NCBI GenBank assembly: GCA_964640725.1
Contig: CAZXIJ010000002.1
Span: 1-64,000, forward strand
Reading direction: 5' to 3'
From: CALHVX01 sp964640725
GTDB lineage: Bacteria > Pseudomonadota > Gammaproteobacteria > Pseudomonadales > Azotimanducaceae
DNA: 64,000 bases
In this document: positions 8,301 through 15,858 of the stretch, in pieces
How the letters are laid out: every line of letters starts with the position of its first letter
How positions within the stretch are numbered: the stretch's first letter is position 1
The notes under the pieces: model-generated
The model's input: only the letters and a program-made list of their open reading frames with translations
Told to the model about the DNA's origin: nothing
Databases searched by the model: none
Position numbers and translations under genes: made by a program

Positions 8301-11086
8301 GCGCTGCCAGCCTGCTCCGGCGCGTTTGCCGGTTGCCAGCTGCGTATTGTCTGGTGGAGCGCGGCAGTGCTGGCAGGCGCGCTCGCGAGCGCTTCCGGGA
8401 CCGCCTCGCCCAGCCGGAAGCCAGGTTCGATCCAGTGACGCTGTCGCGTAAAGCTGTAACCGGGCAGCGACAGGCGGCGTGGCTGCTCGGCGTACAGTTT
8501 TTCCCAGGACAGGCCAATGCCGCCCAGCCACAGAGCCGCGTGAGCCCGGGCGAAGCAGTCTTCGTCCGCCAGATCGCACTGGTGCCCGCCCAGGGAATGG
8601 GTTACCAGAGAGCTGGAATCGCTGGCCAGGCACAGATTGGCAAGCTGCGTGAGCGTGGTTCCGGGGCCGATCTCCAGGAGCACGCTGGGCTGCTCTCGGA
8701 TCAGGGTCTCGATGCCGGTCGCGAACTGCACCGGCCGGCGCAGATGCGAAGCCCAGTAGTCCGGGTCCTGACATTGCTCCGGTGTGATCCAGGTGCCCGT
8801 TACGTTCGAGATGAACGGGCGTGTCGGTGCCTGTGGCTTGGCGCGGGCAACGATGGTTCGGAACTCATCGAGAATGCTGTCCATCGCCTTGCTGTGTCCC
8901 GCGAGGGAAATTTTGAGTCGGGTGAAGCCGATCTCGTCCCGAGTCAGACGATCCTGAAATTCGTCGATCAAAAGCTCGGTGCCGGAAACTACACAGACGT
9001 TGGGGCCGTTGTACGCGGCCACTTCGACGTCATCGCTGACGTAGCGCGAGACTTCCTTGGCAGACAGCATGACCGAAAGCATGGCGCCCGCTGGTGCCTG
9101 CTGCATCAGCCGACCTCGTTCTTTCACAAGCGCGAGGGCGTCCTCCAGGTTGAACACGCCGGCAAGCGCTGCCGCAACGTACTCGCCAAAGCTGTGGCCG
9201 ATCATGGCCGTCGGGACGACACCGCGGCTCATCCATAGCTGGGCCAGGCTGTACTCCAGGCAGAACAGGGTCGGCTGGGTCAGCGAGGTCGCGTTGATGT
9301 CTGTCGTGCCACTGCCGCCGTCCCGGTAGCCAATGCTATCGCGGATGTCTTCGCCGCTGATCCGCTGCAGGGCATCGGCGCACTCGTCAAAGACTTGCCG
9401 GTACCTGGGCTCGGTGCAGTACAAACCTTTGCCCATGTCCTGATACTGAGAGCCCTGACCGGTAAACATGAAGGCGACAGAGCGCTGCACATCGTCCGTC
9501 ACGGCTTGCAGTTTGTAACTGTCGGGCTCGCCGTCGAGGCGTTCGATGGCTTCTGCCGCCGTGCGCACCAACAGGGCCTGACGATGGCTGAAAGCGTGGC
9601 GCCCCTGCTGGAGCGTAAAGGCGACCTCCTGCAGGTTCGCGTCCGGGTGGCTTTGCAGATAGGTCACCAGATTGTCAGAGGCGGCCTGCAGGGCGGTCTC
9701 GTTTCTGGCAGACAGGAGCAGCAGGCTCGGCGTGGCCAGCGCCAATGGTGCCTGCGCGCGGCGCCGGGGCGCTTCCTCCAGCACAATGTGCGCGTTTGTG
9801 CCGCCGACCCCGAGGGAACTGACGGCACTGCGCCTGGGCCAGCGATCGCTGACGGGCCAGGGCCGCAGGGCATCGTTGACGTAGAAAGCGCTGTTGGCAA
9901 AGTCGATCTGACGGTTCGGCCGCGTGTAGTTGATCGTTGGGGGCAGCTCTTCTGCCTCCATGGCCAGGATGCACTTGATCAGCCCGGCAACGCCCGCCGC
10001 GGTGTCCGTGTGGCCAATGTTGCCTTTGACGGAGCCAATCCCGCAGAACTGCAGGTCCTGGGTCTGCGCCTGGTAGACCTGGTTCAGCGCGGCAAACTCA
10101 ATGGGGTCGCCGACCCGGGTGCCGGTACCGTGTGCTTCGACGTAGCCGATGCTGCGCGCGTCGATCTCTGCCAGCTTGAGCGCCTCGCTGACAACCTTGG
10201 CCTGACCCTCGACGCCGGGTGCCAGGTAGCCGGCCTTGGCGGCGCCGTCGTTGTTGATGGCCGTCGCGCGAATGATCGCGCGGATCGGGTCGCCGTCTTC
10301 CAGCGCAGCGCTTGCGGGCTTGAGCAGCACCATACCGCAGCCGCTGCCGAACAGCGTGCCGTCGCCGGTATCGTCGAACGGACGACAGTGGCCGTCGGCG
10401 GCGTAAATTTCGTCGGGCTTGTACAGGTAACCGTGATTGAGCGGTAACTCGATTGTTGAGCCGCCGGCGAGCGCCATGTCGCACTCACCGGACAGCAGGC
10501 TTTGGCAGGCCATATGGATGGCGACGAGCGACGTGGAACAGGCGGTTTGCACGTTAACACTCGGTCCTGTCAGGCCAAACTGGTAAGACAGGCGGGTTGT
10601 CAGGAAGTCCTTGTCGTTGCCGGTATGGCGCAGCAGGAAAAAGCCCATGGATGCAACCAGCTCCGGATTGGTCAGCAGGTTGTGGGCAAGGTAGGCGTTG
10701 TAGCCGGATCCGCCGAACACGCCAATGGAGCCGCTGTAGCGAGACGGGTCGTATCCGCCATCTTCCAGTGCGTGCCAGCCGCACTCGAGGAACAGGCGGT
10801 GCTGCGGATCCATCACGTCCGCTTCCTTCGGGTTCAGGCCAAAGAAGCCGGCGTCAAACCACTGGGCACCCTCAAAGTCAGGGGCGCGGCGGATGTAGTG
10901 CGGGTCGTCGAGCAGTGCCTGAGGGACACCGGCGTCCAGCAGCTCGGCTTCGCTCAGGTCGCGTACGGACTCGACGCCGGATCGAATGTTGTCCCAGTAC
11001 TCCGAAGCCGAGGCGGCGCCGGGCAGCCGGCATGAGAGGCCGACCACTGCTATATCGAGATCGCTGTATTCTGCTTGGTGATCCAT
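5300..11086 (-). CDS. Type I polyketide synthase, KS-AT-KR-DH-(A-domain C-terminal remnant)-carrier
   Basis: A 1928-residue modular synthase. KS about 10-440 with Cys183 (TACSTS), His319 (EAHGTGT) and His359. AT about 535-830 with Ser632 (GHSFGE) and His731; the specificity motif reads LAGH, neither HAFH nor YASH, so malonyl choice is uncertain. KR about 1140-1340 with GGAEGIG, Ser1294, Tyr1307 and Asn1311; VDD at 1248-1250 suggests a B-type ketoreductase. DH about 1355-1630 with His1390 and Asp1553. A stretch near 1680-1712 resembles the tail that usually follows a KR core. Residues 1725-1815 resemble the C-terminal subdomain of an adenylation domain, with the usual catalytic Lys motif reading QGNVLK. 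The carrier domain carries Ser1860 (DLGGHS). No thioesterase. First gene of the operon; ATG at 11086 follows a weak GGAAG. It probably makes a short beta-hydroxy or alpha,beta-unsaturated acyl unit handed to the NRPS or a transferase. Confidence 0.93.
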   Translation of the reverse strand: MDHQAEYSDLDIAVVGLSCRLPGAASASEYWDNIRSGVESVRDLSEAELLDAGVPQALLDDPHYIRRAPDFEGAQWFDAGFFGLNPKEADVMDPQHRLFLECGWHALEDGGYDPSRYSGSIGVFGGSGYNAYLAHNLLTNPELVASMGFFLLRHTGNDKDFLTTRLSYQFGLTGPSVNVQTACSTSLVAIHMACQSLLSGECDMALAGGSTIELPLNHGYLYKPDEIYAADGHCRPFDDTGDGTLFGSGCGMVLLKPASAALEDGDPIRAIIRATAINNDGAAKAGYLAPGVEGQAKVVSEALKLAEIDARSIGYVEAHGTGTRVGDPIEFAALNQVYQAQTQDLQFCGIGSVKGNIGHTDTAAGVAGLIKCILAMEAEELPPTINYTRPNRQIDFANSAFYVNDALRPWPVSDRWPRRSAVSSLGVGGTNAHIVLEEAPRRRAQAPLALATPSLLLLSARNETALQAASDNLVTYLQSHPDANLQEVAFTLQQGRHAFSHRQALLVRTAAEAIERLDGEPDSYKLQAVTDDVQRSVAFMFTGQGSQYQDMGKGLYCTEPRYRQVFDECADALQRISGEDIRDSIGYRDGGSGTTDINATSLTQPTLFCLEYSLAQLWMSRGVVPTAMIGHSFGEYVAAALAGVFNLEDALALVKERGRLMQQAPAGAMLSVMLSAKEVSRYVSDDVEVAAYNGPNVCVVSGTELLIDEFQDRLTRDEIGFTRLKISLAGHSKAMDSILDEFRTIVARAKPQAPTRPFISNVTGTWITPEQCQDPDYWASHLRRPVQFATGIETLIREQPSVLLEIGPGTTLTQLANLCLASDSSSLVTHSLGGHQCDLADEDCFARAHAALWLGGIGLSWEKLYAEQPRRLSLPGYSFTRQRHWIEPGFRLGEAVPEALASAPASTAALHQTIRSWQPANAPEQAGSAGTVVLFGARPEDSFADDLRVLGHQVVVTQPGTTYEQRSQHLYLLDPDSREQHEQLFADIAAQGDQALRIVFLDQSAVQSSSSEVPGTAFWHAVTMLAALAASGQEATELTVVSHALWPAVGDDRIEPERALLLGPALIAPLEVPGLQTQVVDVGSPDDMALAIPLIGSLAAHADPIRSARLLACRAGQLLEAGYEPLPIPGDAPDLALSAKKTYLLVGGAEGIGSRLAQALADRGARRIAFLGRTPLPPRAQWADWQDANIDDGVSRRLTLISKLRGQGVEVEYRAADISDAQATAQAIGSVTEALGPIHGAYHLAGIVDDGLLPGKTASAVARVLAPKVAGTRNLAQALEQYAPNLEFLVLFSSVSAAAGVPGQVDYVAANAFQDHYAQAFQRRTGIRTLAIAWSAWSDIGIAARLANGNRASPAQLHHPLIARQLEADPGNLVFEAVIDPAQHWVVNDHRLSSGEAVLPGTGFLELTRAAWKGLPGPQALRISNALFLAPLVFRDSAPRTLNVQFEPAGNATRFSVISRDGDDGDWFALFQGRLDAAPEMSEVSPALPALRERCATPVPFEDEQAEHLRFGDRWTVIQDIRAGEQEALLSLALPDNLADDVNSWNTHPGLLDMATAGYLRLIPGYNSGDGFYVPVSCRALTLYEGLPARCISHLRFRAEDSVAGDLAVFDITIMAEDGRVLATFSEYMLKRLPSNKVIADATPQLSTKARALGREPATAGGNALMQERLAATGISPSDGLEALFQLQQQAEPSAVIVSGADIETTLASLQGPDGRAHTGRRAPEPQIDVVPAELALRGHEAIVRCALVTKVDRFGDLRVAAFVEQDDDLATTVSEIRRFARKHLPGELVPSTIIEVTEFPVDEQGNVLKAELPDPFEADEAYVEANSSSERMLAEVWKDVLGIDHVSITDNFFDLGGHSLLAVRVLSDINKQSGVRLEDVLIVTSTLEQIAAELDRRLTPEATAANDDDGKKSGGLLDRLGLRGRRG

Positions 11087-11136
11087 GACCAGATCTGTAC
11101 TTCCCGTTCGCCTGTGGTGCGGCGGCGCATCCTAGC

Positions 11137-11150
11137 GTGAGACGTCTCAC
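11137..11150. promoter_or_regulatory. Perfect 14-bp palindrome, candidate operator
   Basis: GTGAGACGTCTCAC is identical to its own reverse complement. It lies 51 bases upstream of the PKS start codon and about 200 bases upstream of the divergent acyltransferase pair, inside the only non-coding region (11087-11352) that can hold the promoters of both operons. Length and symmetry suit a dimeric repressor such as a TetR-type protein. No matching regulator gene is adjacent, so the regulator is unknown. Confidence 0.5.
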
Positions 11151-11352
11151 TCGCACCGGTTACAGGGTGGCAGATTACCCTACATCCCCCGGCGCAGCCG
11201 TGAGTTGCGCGGCATTCTGGGAACGAGTCGTGGCTGTTGCACAGAACGCAGTCCTGGCCCTGAGCTTCCGTTATGGTGCGCTCTGAACGGGCCCCGTATC
11301 TGGCTCGCTGCCCGCAAAAATGAGCCAAATAATTGCGCATATGGAGTCTCGC

Positions 11353-12462
11353 ATGACGCAGACCAAGCTGGCCGCGTCCCCTGGCGCTTCCCTACCGCCT
11401 GCTCAAAGGCTGGACTATCTGGATGCCGTGCGCGCCTTCGCGATTCTGTGCGTGGTAGCCATTCATGCCAAAGGCTACGCCTTGCCCATGGATCCGGCCA
11501 CGGCGTCGATTGTTGACCTGATCGTGCACCAGGCCGCCGTGCCGCTGTTCTTTCTGGTCGATGGCTGGCTCATGGCTCACAGCGCGCTTGCGGGCAAGCA
11601 AACCAGCTACCCGGAGATGCTGCGCAGCAGTGCCCGACGCTTGCTGCTGCCCTGGTTGCTGTTCACTGTAGCCTATGGTCTTGCACGCTATCTGTTCGAG
11701 CGTTTTGGCGTGCTCGACTCCAACATCATCTTCGGCGCTACAGCGCCGGACGTAGTGATCGCGGCCTGGGGCTCGGTCTACAGCCCGCAGCTGTATTTTC
11801 TGGTGTCCCTGTTTCTGATCCGCCTGCTGACGCCCCTGCACCGAACCCTCACGCTCCGCTGCGGTTTTCTGGCTCTGCTGGGCATCGCCGCCGGTTATGC
11901 CCTCTTTTACCGGGCAATCAGTCCCTGGACGCTGGCTCTGCTGGATATGGAGAACGGGCAGGAGCCGCTCTTGCACGCCCTGTACAACTACCAGTACTAC
12001 TTGCTGGGTATGGCGCTGCGGAAGCTGCCGGAATCGGTTTCTCCCTGGCCCTGGGCCCTGGGCCTGCTGGCGCTCTACGGGGGGGCCTGCGTGTTCTTCT
12101 GGACTGGCGGTGCCGAACCCTACCCGAACTACATCAAGTTTCCGTACCTGGTGGGGTCGCTGCTGCTGGCCAGCACCGGCATTCTGAACAGCGCGCCGGT
12201 GTTGTGGCTCGGCAGGAACACCATGCCCCTGTTCCTGCTACACCTGCCCATCCTCCTGAAAGTCTCTGAGCTTGCGGCCGCGCCGCTCACGGACACGCCG
12301 TTCGTTTCCTTCCTGTTGGCCTGGCTCTTTTCGATCGCCTTGTCGTTACTGGTCCTTTGGATCCTGCGCAAGCTTCCGTATCACGAGCTGCTCTTTGGCG
12401 AAACGCGGCGAACCGCCCGCTCGCCCGCGCAGGATGCTGCATCGGCCGCACGCGCCGGATGA
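11353..12462 (+). CDS. Membrane acyltransferase, acyltransferase-3 family (first of tandem pair)
   Basis: About 369 residues of polytopic membrane protein of the acyltransferase-3 type, which O-acylates sugars on polysaccharides or lipids from the membrane. The N-terminal signature LDAVRAFAIL followed by VVAIHAKGYA contains the family's conserved Arg and His. About ten hydrophobic segments follow, including FFLVDGWL and YFLVSLFLIRLL. The start at 11353 is preferred over the in-frame ATG at 11320 because GGAG sits 6 bases upstream of it. It is followed by a paralogue with a 4-base stop/start overlap possible at 12459-12462. Placement beside the PKS operon and the exopolysaccharide genes suggests it decorates the polysaccharide; the acyl donor is unknown. 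Confidence 0.88.
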   Translation: MTQTKLAASPGASLPPAQRLDYLDAVRAFAILCVVAIHAKGYALPMDPATASIVDLIVHQAAVPLFFLVDGWLMAHSALAGKQTSYPEMLRSSARRLLLPWLLFTVAYGLARYLFERFGVLDSNIIFGATAPDVVIAAWGSVYSPQLYFLVSLFLIRLLTPLHRTLTLRCGFLALLGIAAGYALFYRAISPWTLALLDMENGQEPLLHALYNYQYYLLGMALRKLPESVSPWPWALGLLALYGGACVFFWTGGAEPYPNYIKFPYLVGSLLLASTGILNSAPVLWLGRNTMPLFLLHLPILLKVSELAAAPLTDTPFVSFLLAWLFSIALSLLVLWILRKLPYHELLFGETRRTARSPAQDAASAARAG

Positions 12463-12476
12463 TCCGTGGGGGCGCG

Positions 12477-13526
12477 ATGACCGGGACACTGGGCGGCGGC
12501 GCAGCGGCGCGGCTGAATTTTCTCGATGCGGTGCGCGGCGTTGCGATTCTGCTGGTGGTTGGCGTGCACGCGCAGGGCTACGCCCTGCCCCTGGACCCGG
12601 GCACTCGTTCGGTGGTTAGCGCGCTCGTCAACCAGATCTGCGTGCCGCTGTTCTTTCTTGTAGACGGCTGGATTCAGGCCCACCGGGCGTTGGCGAACCG
12701 CTCCCCCGGCTACGGCGATCAAGTGCGCAGCAGCGCCTGGCGCCTGTTGCTGCCCTGGCTCATCTTCACCATTGCCTACGGCGCTGCCAGATATCTGTTT
12801 GAGCGCGTTGGAGTGCTGGACAGTCAGATCGTTTACGGGGCGGGCGCAGCAGACGTGCTGCTGGCGGCCTGGGGCTCCGTTTACACGCCGCAGCTGTACT
12901 TTCTTGTATCGCTGTTTCTGATCCGCTTGCTCAACCCGCTGCACGACTGGCTCGCTGTCCGCTTCGGCTTCAGCGCTTTGCTGGCGATCGCTCTTGGAAT
13001 CTCGGTCGGCTATCGGCTCGTCAGTCCCTGGACCCTCGCCTGGCTGGATATCGAGGGCGGTCAGGAGCCGCTCCTGCACGCGCTCTACAACTACCAGTTC
13101 TACCTGTTGGGCCTGGCGCTGCGGCGGCTGCCCGAGGGATTTGCGCCCTGGCCCTGGATCGTGGGGTTGCTCGGAACCTACGCCCTTGCCGCGACAGCGT
13201 TTTATGCCCTGGATGTCGACAGCATCGGCTACTACATCAAGTATCCGTTCCTGGTCGCGACCTTCCTGCTGGCAATGACCGGCGCCTTCGACCAGCGCTG
13301 GCTGCTGCGTCTCGGCCGGGACACGATGCCGATCTTCCTGCTGCATGTTCCGATCGTCATGAAGATTGCTGCGCTGATCTGCGCGCCGTTGACCACGGTA
13401 CCTGTGGTTTCCCTGATCCTGGTCTGGGGCAGCACGATGGCGCTGACCCTGGCGCTGCTCTGGGTCATACGGAAGGTGCCCGGTCACGGGTGGCTGTTTG
13501 GCGAGAGCCAGCCCCGGCGGGGTTGA
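12477..13526 (+). CDS. Membrane acyltransferase, acyltransferase-3 family (second of tandem pair)
   Basis: A 349-residue paralogue of the preceding gene; by eye well over half of the residues match, including FLDAVRGVAIL, VGVHAQGYALP, FFLVDGW, PQLYFLVSLFLIRLL, GQEPLLHALYNYQ and the LGRDTMPIFLLHVPI segment. The pair is a tandem duplication in which both copies keep the Arg/His signature, so both may be active on different positions or substrates. ATG at 12477 has GGGGG about 5 bases upstream; an in-frame ATG at 12459 overlaps the preceding stop as ATGA and is the alternative. It converges on the MBOAT gene, ending 35 bases from it. Confidence 0.87.
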   Translation: MTGTLGGGAAARLNFLDAVRGVAILLVVGVHAQGYALPLDPGTRSVVSALVNQICVPLFFLVDGWIQAHRALANRSPGYGDQVRSSAWRLLLPWLIFTIAYGAARYLFERVGVLDSQIVYGAGAADVLLAAWGSVYTPQLYFLVSLFLIRLLNPLHDWLAVRFGFSALLAIALGISVGYRLVSPWTLAWLDIEGGQEPLLHALYNYQFYLLGLALRRLPEGFAPWPWIVGLLGTYALAATAFYALDVDSIGYYIKYPFLVATFLLAMTGAFDQRWLLRLGRDTMPIFLLHVPIVMKIAALICAPLTTVPVVSLILVWGSTMALTLALLWVIRKVPGHGWLFGESQPRRG

Positions 13527-13561
13527 CCGCGTCCGGGCAAAGGCCGGCGGGGGCTTACAGG

Positions 13562-14998
13562 CTAGAACTGGAAGTAGATAAAGACCTGCTTTTCCTGGGG
13601 CACCCACAGCAGCAAGCTGACCAGCACGTACCCGTAGAATGCGGCAAGCCAGGGCGCGCTAGCCTGCAGCAGCGCCAGGCGGTCCTGCTTGCGCTCGACC
13701 CAGGCTTCGAACAGCAACAGCGGCGCTGTCAGCAGCAGGATCTGCTGCAGGCCAAACACGGCCAGGTCCGTGACCTGGTAGTTGCTTGAGAACAGCAGCG
13801 CTGTCATTTCCTGAATCTGCGTGAAGGACTCCGCTCGGAACAGCATCCAGCCGTAGCACACGAACTGAAAGAACAGGAAGATCGCCAGCCAGCGAAACGC
13901 CGGGTGCGCATCGATCAGGCGGGTGCAGGTGGTCCGGATGGCGGAAACGCCCTCCCCGACCCGGAAGACAACGAGCAGCAGGCCCTGGTAGAACCCCCAG
14001 AGCACGAACGGCCACCCTGCCCCATGCCACAGGCCGCCGATCACCATTGTTGCCATTAGATTGCGATAGGTGAAAAACGTGCCGCCGCGATTGCCGCCCA
14101 GGGGGATGTACAGGTAGTCGCGCAGCCAGGATGACAGGCTGATGTGCCAGCGATTCCAGAACTCGCTGGGGGTGAGCGAGAAGTACGGGTGATTGAAGTT
14201 CCACATCAGCTCGAAGCCGAGCCAGCGGGCAACGCCTTTGGCGATCAGCGAATAGCCGGAAAAATCGCCGTAGATCTGGAAGGCAAAGGCGTAGACACCG
14301 ATGATGACCTCGACCGCGGTCAGCTCGGAGACCGGTTGGGAGAACACGTGATCGACCAGCACGGCCATGTTGTCGGCAATCACGACCTTCTTGAACAGGC
14401 CGCAGGCAATGTAGTAAAGCCCCTCGCTGAAGTCCCCTTTGCCGCTGGTGCGCTTGCCGACGATCTGCGGCAACAGATTGGTCGAGCGCTCGATCGGGCC
14501 TGCGACCAGCTGCGGAAAGAAGGAAACGTACAGCGCGAAGTCGAAGAAGTTATCGCAGGGGTGGTTTTGCCGGCGATAGATGTCGATGGTGTAGGACAGC
14601 GTCTGAAAGGTGTAGAACGAGATGCCCACCGGCAGCACGATGTTCAGGATGGGGACACTCGGTGCAAGCCCGATGAGCTGCAGCAGGTCGTTGAGTTCTG
14701 TCGCGAAGAACCCGTAGTACTTGAAGACCCCCAGCAACGACAGGTTGGTAATGACCGACAGCGTGACCAGGCGCTTGCGGGCTTCCGGAGCTTCCGCTTT
14801 ATGGATGCCGTGGCTCACGAAGTAGTCGATGATCGTCGACAGCAGAATCAGCCCCAGGAAGCGCCAGTCCCAGAACCCGTAAAAAACGTAGCTGCACAGC
14901 AGGAGCCAACTGTTTTGGGCGCGCACGGACTTCAGAAAGTGGTACACCGAGACAACGGCTGCGAGAAAGACAAAGAAGATGAAGGTGTTGAACAGCAT
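13562..14998 (-). CDS. MBOAT family O-acyltransferase (AlgI-like)
   Basis: A 478-residue polytopic membrane protein. FWNRWHISLSSWLRDYLYIP and GGLWHGAGWPFVLWG are the characteristic AlgI/DltB motifs, the second carrying the catalytic His. In alginate-type systems such proteins move acetyl groups across the inner membrane for attachment to the polysaccharide in the periplasm. It begins 3 bases after the stop of the SGNH-like gene, so the two are one transcription unit, paralleling AlgI with AlgJ/AlgX. Full length for the family. Role here: O-acetylation or O-acylation of the exopolysaccharide; the specific sugar is unknown. Confidence 0.92.
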   Translation of the reverse strand: MLFNTFIFFVFLAAVVSVYHFLKSVRAQNSWLLLCSYVFYGFWDWRFLGLILLSTIIDYFVSHGIHKAEAPEARKRLVTLSVITNLSLLGVFKYYGFFATELNDLLQLIGLAPSVPILNIVLPVGISFYTFQTLSYTIDIYRRQNHPCDNFFDFALYVSFFPQLVAGPIERSTNLLPQIVGKRTSGKGDFSEGLYYIACGLFKKVVIADNMAVLVDHVFSQPVSELTAVEVIIGVYAFAFQIYGDFSGYSLIAKGVARWLGFELMWNFNHPYFSLTPSEFWNRWHISLSSWLRDYLYIPLGGNRGGTFFTYRNLMATMVIGGLWHGAGWPFVLWGFYQGLLLVVFRVGEGVSAIRTTCTRLIDAHPAFRWLAIFLFFQFVCYGWMLFRAESFTQIQEMTALLFSSNYQVTDLAVFGLQQILLLTAPLLLFEAWVERKQDRLALLQASAPWLAAFYGYVLVSLLLWVPQEKQVFIYFQF

Positions 14999-15000
14999 CT

Positions 15001-15849
15001 TTAGCGGCCCTTCACCTGGGCCAGAATCTCGTCGCTCAGAAGGTCCGCGCCCGCCTGGTTGACATGAATATGGTCCACGTAAAAATCGTCGACGCTCAGG
15101 TTGCGGTCTCTGAAGAAGTTGCGCAGATCCAGAAAGTTCACGTTGTCGAGGGTGTCGATACGCTCGACCAGGTCTGCATCAATCGGGTAGTCAGCCTTCA
15201 GCGGCATCGCGACGACCGTGATCTGCGCGTGCGCGAGGCGTTCCAGGATGTCTGCCATAGTGGTGTAGGACCGTTTTCGGGCAGCCTGGTAGCCCTCGTT
15301 CTGGGCGTTTGCAGCGGCGTTGAGGGTTTGCGTGACCTGCTCGTAGTCGTGGAGCAGGAGCGTTTCGATCTTGCGCCGTATGCGGGTCTTGTAGAGCCAC
15401 AGCTTGCTGAAGTTCGACAGCAGGTAGTCCACGCGCGCATCGAAGCTGAGGTGCTTGCGGCGTCCGATATCGCTGACGTCGCGAGCGGTGCCGAGGTGGC
15501 CGCCAATGGTGTCGAGCAATACCGTGTGCTGGTCGCTCAGCTGGTTCCAGGCGTACGCGATAATGACCCTGTCGAATTGGCGGAAGGCAGCCTCGTGGTG
15601 TTTGGTAATGAAGTACCACTCGTATAGCCCTGATGAGTCAGGCGTGACGAGCTGCAGATCGGTGCGCCCTTCGAAGGCATGCTTGCTGAGGGAGTTGCCG
15701 ATGACAACGGTATCCAGCGTCGAGGCATCCAGTTCCTGCAGCTGGCTGGAAATCTGCGCGGCATTGGCAGATACGCTGTTTTCCAGCACCCGGAGGCTGA
15801 TTTCGCCGGCGATGAGCAGAAGCAGGCAGAACCCTGCAGCAAGTTTCAT
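15001..15849 (-). CDS. SGNH-hydrolase-like membrane-anchored protein, partner of the MBOAT acyltransferase
   Basis: A 282-residue protein with one N-terminal hydrophobic segment (residues 2-16) that acts as signal or anchor, so the rest is periplasmic. VVIGNSLSKHAF places Ser53 in a GNS variant of the SGNH block I, and near the C-terminus DHIH gives the Asp259/His262 pair of block V. These are the catalytic residues of AlgJ/AlgX-type acetyltransferases. Position directly before the MBOAT gene supports a two-step O-acylation: MBOAT exports the acyl group, this protein transfers it to the glycan. Overall similarity to AlgJ is weak, so the assignment rests on motifs plus context. Confidence 0.72.
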   Translation of the reverse strand: MKLAAGFCLLLLIAGEISLRVLENSVSANAAQISSQLQELDASTLDTVVIGNSLSKHAFEGRTDLQLVTPDSSGLYEWYFITKHHEAAFRQFDRVIIAYAWNQLSDQHTVLLDTIGGHLGTARDVSDIGRRKHLSFDARVDYLLSNFSKLWLYKTRIRRKIETLLLHDYEQVTQTLNAAANAQNEGYQAARKRSYTTMADILERLAHAQITVVAMPLKADYPIDADLVERIDTLDNVNFLDLRNFFRDRNLSVDDFYVDHIHVNQAGADLLSDEILAQVKGR

Positions 15850-15858
15850 AGCGCGGAC

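Noticed and set aside
13562..15004. Long plus-strand frames opposite the MBOAT gene
   Set aside because: Shadows of the MBOAT gene, whose WHGAGW motif and helices are clear on the minus strand.
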